A model generated the notes under the pieces. That model had not been told where the DNA came from. It ran no database searches and saw nothing but the letters and a program-made list of their open reading frames with translations. A stretch of 64,000 bases of DNA from Anaerolineae bacterium (GTDB taxonomy: Bacteria > Chloroflexota > Anaerolineae > Aggregatilineales > Phototrophicaceae): NCBI GenBank assembly GCA_022821805.1, contig JAJECX010000025.1, positions 241,189-305,188 on the forward strand, given 5' to 3'. How positions within the stretch are numbered: position 1 is the first letter of the stretch; the number at the start of each line of letters is the position of its first letter. Made by a program: the position numbers and the translations under genes. This document shows, in pieces, positions 16,264 through 24,544 of the stretch.

Positions 16264-17091
16264 ATGCGCCTCTGTGGAAACTCGATCACCTTTCAGCATT
16301 ATACGGCGGAAGAAGCTTGCCAGCGCCTGGCGGGGACCGGCTGCAATGCCGTGGAGATGTGGCCGCCCCACTTGGCCGGCTGTCGTACGCCGCTCTTGCT
16401 GCGGCAGTTCCGCGAATTCGCCGCCGAACTGGGTCTTGAGCTATGGGGCTTGAACGCCGTCGGCGCCGATTATTTCCAACCCTTCGGCGCGCAGGAGAAT
16501 TACGATCGCGCATTGACTGGCTTGAAAGCCGATGTCGATTACGCGCTTGAGCTTGGCGTCGAAGATGTCATGGTCTGGGAAGGCGTTCGCCCCGCCGATA
16601 GCGACATGCCCGATGCCGATCTGCTCGCCGTGCTGGTCAGCCTCTTCACCGAAGCGATCGACTATGCGCGGCCGAAGGGCCTCCGCTTCACTGCCGAGCC
16701 GCACCCCTTCACCTTGGGCATGGATAACGACTTTATGAAGGCGCTTTGCGACCAACTGGATCGCGCGCATTTCGGGATCCTCTTCGACTTCTGCCATTAT
16801 GGCGTAGGCCAGCCCGAGACTTATGTGCAAGCCATTTACGACCTGGGTTCAAGGATTGAGCACCTGCATTATTCCGATACCGATCTTGTGACCAGCGAAT
16901 TGCATTATCCGCCGGGCAAAGGTTTGCTTGACCTGGCGGCGATGAATCAAGCGCTGGTCGATATTGGTTTCGCCGGCACCTCGACGCTTGATATGTATGG
17001 TTATCCGGCGCCGGACCAAGGCTATATCTGGGGACTACCGATTTACCGCGAGGCGCTGTTGGAAATCGGCATTGCGCGCGAGGACGACTGA
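16264..17091 (+). CDS. Sugar phosphate isomerase/epimerase-like TIM barrel protein
   Basis: A 275-residue AP_endonuc_2 (xylose isomerase-like) TIM barrel. It opens with MRLCGNSITFQHYTAEEA, and metal-ligand positions appear as Glu in AVEMW, Glu and His in TAEPHPF, Asp in LFDFCHYGV and the late His pair EHLHYSD. The ribosome site AAGGAG lies upstream of the ATG. Such proteins interconvert or epimerise ketoses in sugar operons; the substrate is not readable. Its stop overlaps the next start (TGATG). Confidence 0.82.
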   Translation: MRLCGNSITFQHYTAEEACQRLAGTGCNAVEMWPPHLAGCRTPLLLRQFREFAAELGLELWGLNAVGADYFQPFGAQENYDRALTGLKADVDYALELGVEDVMVWEGVRPADSDMPDADLLAVLVSLFTEAIDYARPKGLRFTAEPHPFTLGMDNDFMKALCDQLDRAHFGILFDFCHYGVGQPETYVQAIYDLGSRIEHLHYSDTDLVTSELHYPPGKGLLDLAAMNQALVDIGFAGTSTLDMYGYPAPDQGYIWGLPIYREALLEIGIAREDD

Positions 17092-18110
17092 TGAAAGCGG
17101 CGCTGCTGCGCGCCTTCGGCGAGCGACTGTCGATTGAGGAGGCGCCTAGGCCGCAGCCTGCGCGAGGCGAGGCGCTGGTTCGCGTGCGCGCCTGCGGCAT
17201 TGATGGCACCGACCTGAAACTGCTGGATGGCTTCGGCTACGCGCCGGCATTGCCCTTCATTATGGGGCATGAGATCGCCGGCGAGATCGCAGCCGTCGGC
17301 GCCGATGTCGCTGAGTTTGCGCCGGGCGACCGCGTCGCCGTTTACAATTTTGTCACCTGTAACCGTTGTGTCTATTGCCGCAGCTATCGCGATCAGCTTT
17401 GCCTCCACATGGGCGGTGTTGTCGGTGTGCTTGATTTGCCGGGCGGTTATGCCGAATTCGTTTGCCTTCCAACGCAGCAGTTGATTCGCTTGCCCGCAAA
17501 TGTGGATTACGTCGATGGCGCAACCTGCTGCGACGCCGGCCTGACCGCTACCCACGCGGTAGATCGAGCGCGGGTGACAATCGGCGACAAGGTCCTGGTC
17601 ATTGGTATCGGCGGCGTCGGTTCGTTGGCGACGCAGCTTTTGGCGGCGAGCGGCGTCGAAGTGATCGCGGTGGATAGTGATGCCGCAAAAGAAAAATGGG
17701 CGCGAGGGCAGGGCGCGTCCCATTTCTTTTGTGATACCGGCGACGCGCTTGTTCCGCTCGTCCGGGGGCTGAGTGGGGGCATCGGCGTCGACTGCGTCAT
17801 TGATGTTGTCGGCTTGCGGAGTACGATGACAGCCGGATTTGCTTCACTGCGCCGCGGCGGACGCATGGTGGTGATTGGCTATACGCCTGAACGTTTTCCG
17901 CTTTCGGGGCTGGAATTGGCGCAGAATGAAAAAGAAGTCATCGGAACGCGCGCCGGGCGGCGCCAGGATCTCAGTCGCTGCCTCAAGCTGTACGAGAGCG
18001 GCGCGCTGCGCTCGATCGTACGTGCGACCTATCCGCTCGATCAGGTCAACGAGGCGCTGGCGCAGCTCCGCTCGGGCGTCACAGGCCGTATCGTTTTGAC
18101 TTTCGACTGA
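17091..18110 (+). CDS. Zinc-dependent alcohol/sugar dehydrogenase (MDR family)
   Basis: A 339-residue medium-chain dehydrogenase. Catalytic zinc ligands are Cys35 (ACGIDGTD) and His60-Glu61 (MGHE). The structural zinc cysteines are at 90, 93, 96 and 104 (CNRCVYCRSYRDQLC). The Rossmann motif VIGIGGVGSLATQL lies near 165, with an acidic residue after the second strand (AVDSD) favouring NAD. Relatives oxidise polyols or act as fucose, galactitol or threonine dehydrogenases. In this operon it is a candidate for the first oxidation of the sugar. It is followed by a repeat and then the BKACE gene. Confidence 0.87.
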   Translation: MKAALLRAFGERLSIEEAPRPQPARGEALVRVRACGIDGTDLKLLDGFGYAPALPFIMGHEIAGEIAAVGADVAEFAPGDRVAVYNFVTCNRCVYCRSYRDQLCLHMGGVVGVLDLPGGYAEFVCLPTQQLIRLPANVDYVDGATCCDAGLTATHAVDRARVTIGDKVLVIGIGGVGSLATQLLAASGVEVIAVDSDAAKEKWARGQGASHFFCDTGDALVPLVRGLSGGIGVDCVIDVVGLRSTMTAGFASLRRGGRMVVIGYTPERFPLSGLELAQNEKEVIGTRAGRRQDLSRCLKLYESGALRSIVRATYPLDQVNEALAQLRSGVTGRIVLTFD

Positions 18111-18128
18111 ACCGATATGGCGAAAATT

Positions 18129-18176
18129 GTAGGGGCGACCGGCGGTCAGTGTCTACGCGACCTATCAGGTCGCCCG
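18129..18176 (+). repeat. GTAGGGGCGACC-type palindromic unit, interrupted
   Basis: The unit is GTAGGGGCGACC (18129-18140) plus TATCAGGTCGCCCG (18163-18176). With the 22-bp module removed it matches the intact 26-bp unit at 58914-58939 at 25 of 26 positions. It lies between the dehydrogenase and BKACE genes. Confidence 0.85.
18141..18162 (+). repeat. 22-bp nested-insertion module, copy 5
   Basis: GGC then GGTC-AGTGTCTACGC-GACC. It starts right after GCGACC of the host unit and itself ends with GCGACC. It is identical to copy 8 at 47407 and to copy 3 on the opposite strand. Confidence 0.85.
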
Positions 18177-18212
18177 CCATTATCATTAATTTCTGAATTA
18201 GGAGACCGCATC

Positions 18213-19130
18213 ATGGAAAAACTCGTTATCACCGTCACTTGCGATACGACTTTGACCTATCCGCATAATCCGCACGGACCGAAACCGGATAATCCCAAAG
18301 GCGTCGCCGATGAATACGTCCGCGCCATCAACGCGGGCGCCTCGATATGCCATGTGCACGGGTCTTATGTCAGCGACACCGAGATTCAGCCAGATGGCCG
18401 GCTGCTGCAGATTCCTATCATGGAGGGCTGGGCTGAAATCACCGAGCGCATCCGGGAAACCGGCGAGGCGGTCGTGCAATTTGGCTTGGCCAGCATTCGC
18501 CTCGAACAGAAGATCGAACTGTGGCAGAAGCTCAGACCCGACATGAGTTCGATCAATTTCGACTCGCACGACGAATATTTTCAGCCGGCGCCGGAACATC
18601 CGCCCGCTGGTTACTGTTATTCGATCCATCCCATTTCCGAACTGCGAGAATACGCTCGCCTCGCCAATGAGAACAATGTCAAGCTGGAGATCGAATGCTT
18701 CAGCACTGGCGCTTTCTGGGCGATCGAGAAGGTGCGCGCCGGCGAGTTCTGGGTCGGCGACCAGCGCGAGGATGAACTGGGGCTGCTGCCCGATCCCTTG
18801 TGGGGGACGCTTTTCTTCGGCTGGCCCGGCCAGAGCTGGACGCCGCCTTCAGCCAAAGGCATTCAGTTCATGGTCGATCACCTGCCGGCGAACATGAATT
18901 GGAGCATGAGCTGTATGGCGCCCGAGGTCTATTGGTCGGTCATCGCGCATGGCATCGCCATCGGCGGCAATGTCCGCGTTGGCATGGAAGATTGCCCCTA
19001 TATCGAAAAAGGCGTCTACGCCAAGAGCAATGCCGAGCTGGTGGAGCGGGCGGCGCGCATCGCCAACGAGGTCGGCCGCGAGATCGCCTCGCCGGAAGAA
19101 GCGCGCCAAATTACTGGGCTGTCCGCGTAA
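18213..19130 (+). CDS. Beta-keto acid cleavage enzyme (BKACE, DUF849 family)
   Basis: A 305-residue TIM-barrel enzyme of the family founded by 3-keto-5-aminohexanoate cleavage enzyme, which transfers an acetoacetate-like unit from a beta-keto acid to acetyl-CoA. The zinc site HVH is at residues 47-49, and later motifs QFGLAS, EIECFS and RVGMED occupy the expected strands. TTAGGAG eight bases upstream fixes this ATG; a longer frame starting upstream would be built from the repeat sequence and is rejected. In a sugar operon it may act on a 3-keto sugar acid. Substrate unknown. Confidence 0.85.
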   Translation: MEKLVITVTCDTTLTYPHNPHGPKPDNPKGVADEYVRAINAGASICHVHGSYVSDTEIQPDGRLLQIPIMEGWAEITERIRETGEAVVQFGLASIRLEQKIELWQKLRPDMSSINFDSHDEYFQPAPEHPPAGYCYSIHPISELREYARLANENNVKLEIECFSTGAFWAIEKVRAGEFWVGDQREDELGLLPDPLWGTLFFGWPGQSWTPPSAKGIQFMVDHLPANMNWSMSCMAPEVYWSVIAHGIAIGGNVRVGMEDCPYIEKGVYAKSNAELVERAARIANEVGREIASPEEARQITGLSA

Positions 19131-19155
19131 AGCATCTTGCGACAGCTCTCAAATC

Positions 19156-20097
19156 ATGATCATAGACGCCCACGCCCACATCATGACAACAGTGCACGGG
19201 ACGACCGCCCGCGGTCCAACGCGCTCGCTGCCCTGGGGCAGGGTGCGTTGGGGCGAAGAGACGATTCAACTGCTGCCGCCATTCAACGAAGCGACATCCT
19301 TTCCCGCCGAGGCGCTGCTGGCGCAGATGGATTGGGCTGGCATCGATCGGGCGGTGTTGCTACAAGGTCCCTTTTATGGCGAGGCAAACGCCTATGTCGC
19401 CTCCGCGGTCGCGCGTTTTCCCGATCGCTTCGTTGGCGCCTTTGCGCCCGATCCGCTGGCGTCCGATGTCAAAGAAAGATTCAAGCAATGCGTCGAAGAC
19501 TACGGTTTGCGCATCGTCAAGTTTGAACTGACCGAGCCGACCGGCTTGACCGGTCTCTACCCTCATTTGCGCATTGACGCGCCCGAATTCGAATGGATCT
19601 ACAAAACGGCGCAGCGCGAGGGGCTGGTCATCACATTCGACTTGGGCAAAATCGGCAGCCGACCCTACCAGACCGATGCGGTCGCCGCTATTGCCGCGCG
19701 TTACCCCGAATTGACGATTGTCATCGCCCACTTGGCGCAGCCGCCGATCGGCGAAAGCCAGAACGCCGAATTGAACAAAATATGGCGGCAGCAAATACTG
19801 TTGGGACGAAAGCCAAACATGTTTTTTGATCTGTCGGCGCTGCCCGCCTATTCGCGCGACTACGATGAATATCCCTATCAGCCGGCGCAGGACTATATCC
19901 GGCGCGCGGCCGAACTGATCGGCGCCGAGAAAATCATGTGGGGAACAGACGCGCCGGGCTTATTGACCAGCGGCACCTATCGCCAGCTGCTGAATTATGT
20001 CCGGCTGCACTGTGATTTCTTGTCGGAAGAAGAAATGGCGGGCGTTCTGGGCTTAAACGCGCAGCGCGTGTATTGGCGAGGCGGAAAGGCGAATTGA
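19156..20097 (+). CDS. Amidohydrolase-family metal hydrolase, fuconolactonase-like
   Basis: A 313-residue TIM barrel of the amidohydrolase_2 group. DAHAH (residues 4-8) gives the first metal His pair, IVIAHLAQPPIGE (near 192-204) resembles the DHLGKPPI motif of L-fuconolactonases, and MWGTDAPG (near 262) carries the terminal Asp. The strand-5 position reads ITFDLG, with Asp rather than His, as in COG3618 lactonases that have FDL there. With a GH29 fucosidase immediately downstream (TGATG overlap), a sugar lactonase role is plausible. A longer open frame upstream starts inside the BKACE gene and is not used. Confidence 0.8.
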   Translation: MIIDAHAHIMTTVHGTTARGPTRSLPWGRVRWGEETIQLLPPFNEATSFPAEALLAQMDWAGIDRAVLLQGPFYGEANAYVASAVARFPDRFVGAFAPDPLASDVKERFKQCVEDYGLRIVKFELTEPTGLTGLYPHLRIDAPEFEWIYKTAQREGLVITFDLGKIGSRPYQTDAVAAIAARYPELTIVIAHLAQPPIGESQNAELNKIWRQQILLGRKPNMFFDLSALPAYSRDYDEYPYQPAQDYIRRAAELIGAEKIMWGTDAPGLLTSGTYRQLLNYVRLHCDFLSEEEMAGVLGLNAQRVYWRGGKAN

Positions 20098-21386
20098 TGA
20101 CAAAGGCGACCAACCAAGAACAAGACCGCGCGTCCCAAGGTGTCTATACGGCCATGCGCAATACGCCTGAGCGCCTCGCCTGGTATCAGGATATGGCGCT
20201 GGGCATGTACCTCTACTGGACGGTTGACGCGCCCTTTGGCATGGTCAACGCGCATTCGGTCATCGGCGCTTCAGCCGATTATCTGCGGCGCTATTTCACG
20301 CAGTTGCCCGCCCATTTCAATCCGCGCGATTTCGATGCCCTGTGGTACGCGCGCCTGGCGAAGCTCTGCGGCTTTGACTACGTGACCGTACCAGCCAAGA
20401 ATCACAACGGCTTCTGCATGTGGGATACCGCGACGACCGGCTTCAACGTAATGAACACGCCATACGGGGCGGACATCTTGCGCGAATACGCCGACGCGCT
20501 GCGGGCGGTCGACCTGCCGCTGGGCTTGTACTTTTCGCCCGACGACGCCTATTTTCAGTGGCAACGGGGCAAGGCGCCGGCGCGCGCTCACGACTACGCC
20601 AATCCCGAATACAACGCCGAATTGCTGGAATATGACAAAGCGCAGCTACGCGAGTTGGTAGAGCGCTACCAGCCCGACATACTGTGCTTCGATGGCTACC
20701 GCGATGCCACGCGCTCGCTGGTGGAGTACAGCTGGCGCTTGAACCGCGACATCATGATCACGCGCGGCGGCATCATCACGCCGGAACAGGAACGCCGCGA
20801 TGAGCTGCGCGGTCCCCTTGAAGCGCATTACACCATCGGCACGCAGTGGCAATACAAAGCGGGCAACGATGCGCTGAAGAGCGGACGCGAATTGATTGAA
20901 TTGCTAATCGATATCCGTTCGCGCGGCGGCACATTGCTGCTGGCTGTTGGCGGACCCGACGCCGATGGGCGGCTGCCGCGCAACATGGATGACCGCGTCC
21001 GCGAAATCGGGCTCTGGAACTTCGTCAATGGCGAAGCGACCCGCGCTGTGCGACCCTGGCATATCACCCATGAAGATAGGACCTGCTTCACTTGGGACGC
21101 GGATGCGCAGACCGTTTATGCCTTTGACACGCAGCCGCCGCTGGAGATGGGCGAGTGGCGTACGATAACTTTAAATAGCGTGCGCGCCACCGATGCGACG
21201 GACATTGAAGTGCTGGGACAATCGGGAACGGTGCTGGAGTATCAGCCGGAGGTGGATCCCAAGACGCGCTGGCAACAGGATGACGACAAATTGAATATCA
21301 CCTTCTGCCGGACGCAGCGGCTCTACAACAACCGCAACTGGCCCAACCCGCTGGTGCTGAAGATCACGAATGCGTCCTCGGCATAA
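20097..21386 (+). CDS. GH29 alpha-L-fucosidase
   Basis: A 429-residue glycosidase, the usual bacterial GH29 length. KNHNGFCMWDTATTGFN at about 101-117 is the family's KHHDGFxxxxSxxT region, and the nucleophile is Asp199 in LCFDG. The typical RGGTLLLAVGGPDADGRLP segment closes the catalytic domain, with a C-terminal beta-sandwich after it. No signal peptide is present, so it should act in the cytoplasm on imported fucosylated oligosaccharides. It is the last gene of the operon and starts within the stop of the lactonase-like gene. Start choice follows that overlap; an ATG 24 bases upstream would also be in frame. Confidence 0.9.
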   Translation: MTKATNQEQDRASQGVYTAMRNTPERLAWYQDMALGMYLYWTVDAPFGMVNAHSVIGASADYLRRYFTQLPAHFNPRDFDALWYARLAKLCGFDYVTVPAKNHNGFCMWDTATTGFNVMNTPYGADILREYADALRAVDLPLGLYFSPDDAYFQWQRGKAPARAHDYANPEYNAELLEYDKAQLRELVERYQPDILCFDGYRDATRSLVEYSWRLNRDIMITRGGIITPEQERRDELRGPLEAHYTIGTQWQYKAGNDALKSGRELIELLIDIRSRGGTLLLAVGGPDADGRLPRNMDDRVREIGLWNFVNGEATRAVRPWHITHEDRTCFTWDADAQTVYAFDTQPPLEMGEWRTITLNSVRATDATDIEVLGQSGTVLEYQPEVDPKTRWQQDDDKLNITFCRTQRLYNNRNWPNPLVLKITNASSA

Positions 21387-21427
21387 AGGCCAGTTGCGTC
21401 GTCAAAAGCATCTCTCGTGGCGAAAAC

Positions 21428-21638
21428 TGTAGACACCCGCGCGACAAAGCCGCTGCCCACGCAAAATACTTTGCGTCTCGCTGCGGTTTGGCTCCCCCTC
21501 TGTAGGTCAGTGTCGGCGGTCGGTGTCTGCGCGGCCTACGCGACCCTCTTTATGGGATGCCCACCATAGAGATGGCGGGAAAGGGGCTGGGGGGTTGCCG
21601 CTCGCAATGTAAACAGGGGCGACCCTTGAGTCGCCCGC
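21428..21638 (+). repeat. Composite intergenic repeat, copy 2 (about 210 bp)
   Basis: It has the same block order as 2349-2523: GTAGACACCCGCGCGACAA, CCCACGCAAAATACTTTGCG, a C-run/G-run palindrome, GGGGTTGCCGCTCGCAATG, AAACAGGGGCGACC and GTCGCCCG. It fills most of the gap between convergent GH29 and GH2 genes, and carries a nested pair of 22-bp modules. Confidence 0.8.
21515..21536 (+). repeat. 22-bp nested-insertion module, copy 6 (inner of a nested pair)
   Basis: GGC then GGTC-GGTGTCTGCGC-GGCC. It splits an outer module between AGTGTC (ending 21514) and TACGCGACC (21537-21545), exactly as at 11103. Confidence 0.8.
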
Positions 21639-21663
21639 AACCGCCACATAGTTGGAAGCATCT

Positions 21664-24423
21664 TTACGGCTCAGCTTTAACCGCTCCCGCGTTCCAGGCG
21701 CTGACGACCAGCCCGCCAACATCGCTGACCTCGACCGTCGCCGTCTCGCCGGCATCCAGCCAGAAGTAATTGTCCGATACCGTGAAGCTGTCCAGATACC
21801 CCGGCCGCGAGACATCGACCGCTGCCGCTGGCAAAGCGCCAGTATTGGCAATGATGACGCTATCGCCCTGTACATCGAATTCCAGCGACGTCTTCGGCAA
21901 TTTGAAAAGACTGCCCTTGACCGGCTCGTAATTCACGAAGTAGAAGCTGCGGTCAGCCAGCGCGCCATCAGCCCAGACCTCCGACACGACGAATAACGGA
22001 ACGGTATCGGTCTCTTCAAACGCGAGCGTGAATTCGCCGAGCTTGCGCGGGCTTGTGACCTCGCCCTGCCCCGCATATTCCTCCCGCTTGATCAGCTGCA
22101 ACTCGCCATTGAAGGCGCGGACGACCACCTGCCATCGTGAATCGGCCAGCGCATCGGCATCATCCAGCAAATAGACGGGCAGCGACACCGGTATGCCGAC
22201 GATGTTGGCGCTATTGAAGATTACGCAGGCCTGCAGCGGCGCGAAGGCATCCTGGAAGAAATAATGGCCCATCTTCGGCGCGCCGTACCAATCGATGCAA
22301 GCCCAGGAAGCCGCCGGATAATTGTCCGTCAACTTGTAATAGAGCGCTCCCGTGCTGTGAGGAAAACGGCAGCGCGACCGTTCCAGCGTATGCCTGATGC
22401 CGACCACCTGCGAAAGCTGCGAGCCAATCGTGTACTCTTCGAGTGTGCAGTCTTTTGGCACAAAATAATAGGCGTTCTGCTTGAGACGGGAGACATCTTC
22501 GTAGGTGTCGAATATCGGCGTGTGATAGGCGAAGGCGCCACCCTCCAGCGGCGGCCAGCGGTCTTTTTCTTCGTCCGGCAGATAACGCATGACCGACTCG
22601 TAAACCGGGCTGCAAGCCATCCCGAATTCGCCCCAGAATACGGAGGTCATATTCAGGCTGTAGTCGAGGTTTTGCCGCCCCCAATAGGTGCCATAATCGT
22701 GCTTGCTGCCGCCCCAGGGCTCTCCCCGATGAAAGACGCGCGTATCGTCCAGTTCAATGCTCAGCCGGCCCATCATATCGATGGCTCGTCCGAACGGTTC
22801 GCTCGATTCGTTGCCGCCGCCATACATCGCCAGCGATGGGTGATTGCGGATACGCAGCGTATTGCGCCGCACCGTTTCTTCCAGCATGTCGTAAGGCTGC
22901 GTCGCGTGGCTGTTCCAGGCGGTGGGCCATTCCTGCATCACCAGAATGCCGTAGCGATCGCAGAGGTCGTAGAAGTCATCGGTCTCCGGCATGCCACTGC
23001 CCCAGGGACGGAACATCTGCACATGCTGCATCGCCGCCAGCTTGATGAAGCGCTCGTAGCGCTCGCGCGAGAAATCCAGCAGCGCGTCCAAGGTGCACCA
23101 ATTGGCGCCTTTCATAAACATGGGCTTGCCATTCACAACAAAGGTCCAATTGAAGCGATCGGGCCGTGGACCGCCCGGCAGCGGCGCCATCTCAATAGTG
23201 CGCAAGCCGAAGTTGAAGCTGTGCTTTTCAGCCACGCCGCCGTCATCGGCTGTGAACGACAGCGTGACCTGATACAAGGGCTGCTCTCCCATATCCACGG
23301 GCCACCAGACTTGTGCATCAGGGATCTGCAAGCGCAGATTGCAGGCTCGATTGGCCGCGCCCGAATTGATGCGCTTCGAGAAGCTGTACGTCTGTCCCTC
23401 AAAGTTGTCCGGCGCAATCGTCGCCTTTAGCGTCCCGCTCCAGCCACCGGCGTCGCCCTCGAACTTGAGCGCCAACTCGGCGATGCCCGCGGCCGCATCG
23501 ACCGTTCGCATAAAGGGATCCGCTAACGCAACCGCCGGCTGACCCTGTATCTGTACGGAACGCCAGATGCCCAGCGACTGCAAATTGGAATAATGCCAGC
23601 CATAAACATTGTTGAAGACCACGGTGCGTTTCCAGCTGTCATTGCTGTCGGGATTGAAAGCGCGACCCCTGTCTATCTCAAAAGGAACCGGATCAAGCCT
23701 CACGACCAAGGTATTCCGCTCTTCTAACTTGTCGGCGATATCAAAATCGGGACCGCCGAACATGCCTTCGTGCCCGCCCAGCATCTTCCCGTTGAGCCAT
23801 ACGGTGCAGCGATTGGCGACGCCGCCGAACATCAGTCTTTCGCCAACCATGCCTTCGAGCCTGGCAAAATCGCGGCGCAGCCACCAGGTCTTGAAGCTCT
23901 CCTGCCGGGCGATTTCCTGGTTGCGCCCAAAGGTCGTCTCGGGAATCCGTCCCGCTTCGACCAGAGCAGCGTGCACGCTTCCCGGTACCCGCGCCCTTAT
24001 CGCATCATTCCACTCGCCCGCCAATCTGTCGGACAGCTTGCCGCCTTCCGCCAGCTGCCAATCGCCATCCAGCGACAAACGCGGCGCGCCCGCCGGATGC
24101 GCGACCGGCTCAGCAAAGAGCGCAACCTCCTCCGCCTCGGCATCCCAAGGTGTGAAGCGCGGCGCGAAAGCTGCTCGATCCAAGGCGTTCATGGAAAGCT
24201 GCTCGCCCTCTTGCGCCCATACTTCTTCCGCCGGGCGGTTCAAGTCCCGCAGCAGCGCCGGCAGCCGCAGATGCCAGGGGTAGGGCAGGGCAGCCAGCGT
24301 TTGGTCCAGGTTGGGCGGCGCCTGCGAGCCTTCCAGTAATTCGGGCAGATGCGTCGCCAGAACCGCCCGTCCCTTTGCCGAGGCAATCACCTCAGCCAGC
24401 GTGGAGTCACCAGTGAACGTCAT
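21664..24423 (-). CDS. GH2 beta-mannosidase-like glycosidase
   Basis: A 919-residue GH2 enzyme. About 100 extra N-terminal residues precede the sugar-binding sandwich (SLDGDWQLAEGG near 117). The acid/base is Glu539 in YGGGNES and the nucleophile Glu599 in WGEFGMA; NWCTLDALLDFS and LQ/MQEWPTAWNSH are beta-mannosidase-type motifs. No signal peptide. The chosen ATG has AAGGAAAAG upstream; a frame opening 87 bases earlier has no such site. It is 121 bases downstream of an oligosaccharide-binding protein on the same strand, and is a paralogue of the GH2 at 28802-31354. Confidence 0.9.
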   Translation of the reverse strand: MTFTGDSTLAEVIASAKGRAVLATHLPELLEGSQAPPNLDQTLAALPYPWHLRLPALLRDLNRPAEEVWAQEGEQLSMNALDRAAFAPRFTPWDAEAEEVALFAEPVAHPAGAPRLSLDGDWQLAEGGKLSDRLAGEWNDAIRARVPGSVHAALVEAGRIPETTFGRNQEIARQESFKTWWLRRDFARLEGMVGERLMFGGVANRCTVWLNGKMLGGHEGMFGGPDFDIADKLEERNTLVVRLDPVPFEIDRGRAFNPDSNDSWKRTVVFNNVYGWHYSNLQSLGIWRSVQIQGQPAVALADPFMRTVDAAAGIAELALKFEGDAGGWSGTLKATIAPDNFEGQTYSFSKRINSGAANRACNLRLQIPDAQVWWPVDMGEQPLYQVTLSFTADDGGVAEKHSFNFGLRTIEMAPLPGGPRPDRFNWTFVVNGKPMFMKGANWCTLDALLDFSRERYERFIKLAAMQHVQMFRPWGSGMPETDDFYDLCDRYGILVMQEWPTAWNSHATQPYDMLEETVRRNTLRIRNHPSLAMYGGGNESSEPFGRAIDMMGRLSIELDDTRVFHRGEPWGGSKHDYGTYWGRQNLDYSLNMTSVFWGEFGMACSPVYESVMRYLPDEEKDRWPPLEGGAFAYHTPIFDTYEDVSRLKQNAYYFVPKDCTLEEYTIGSQLSQVVGIRHTLERSRCRFPHSTGALYYKLTDNYPAASWACIDWYGAPKMGHYFFQDAFAPLQACVIFNSANIVGIPVSLPVYLLDDADALADSRWQVVVRAFNGELQLIKREEYAGQGEVTSPRKLGEFTLAFEETDTVPLFVVSEVWADGALADRSFYFVNYEPVKGSLFKLPKTSLEFDVQGDSVIIANTGALPAAAVDVSRPGYLDSFTVSDNYFWLDAGETATVEVSDVGGLVVSAWNAGAVKAEP

Positions 24424-24490
24424 GGGTCTTTTCCTTTGCTTCGGGGTTTGGTCGCCCGGCAGAGCCGGCGAAATCTCACGCCAATAGAAG

Positions 24491-24516
24491 AGAGGGCTGG
24501 AACATTCCAACCCTCT
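24491..24516 (-). other. Strong hairpin downstream of a binding-protein gene
   Basis: AGAGGGCTGGAA and TTCCAACCCTCT form a 12-bp stem with one G-U wobble in the minus-strand transcript and a 2-base loop. It is 28 bases after the binding-protein stop, with no U-tract, upstream of the cotranscribed GH2 gene. It is likely a partial terminator or 3'-end stabiliser of the binding-protein message. Confidence 0.6.
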
Positions 24517-24544
24517 ACGATTGTCAAACGATGCTGATCAGCGC

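Noticed and set aside
18117..18212. Upstream in-frame extension of the BKACE gene
   Set aside because: It is encoded by the palindromic unit and the 22-bp module; TTAGGAG sits in front of the ATG at 18213.
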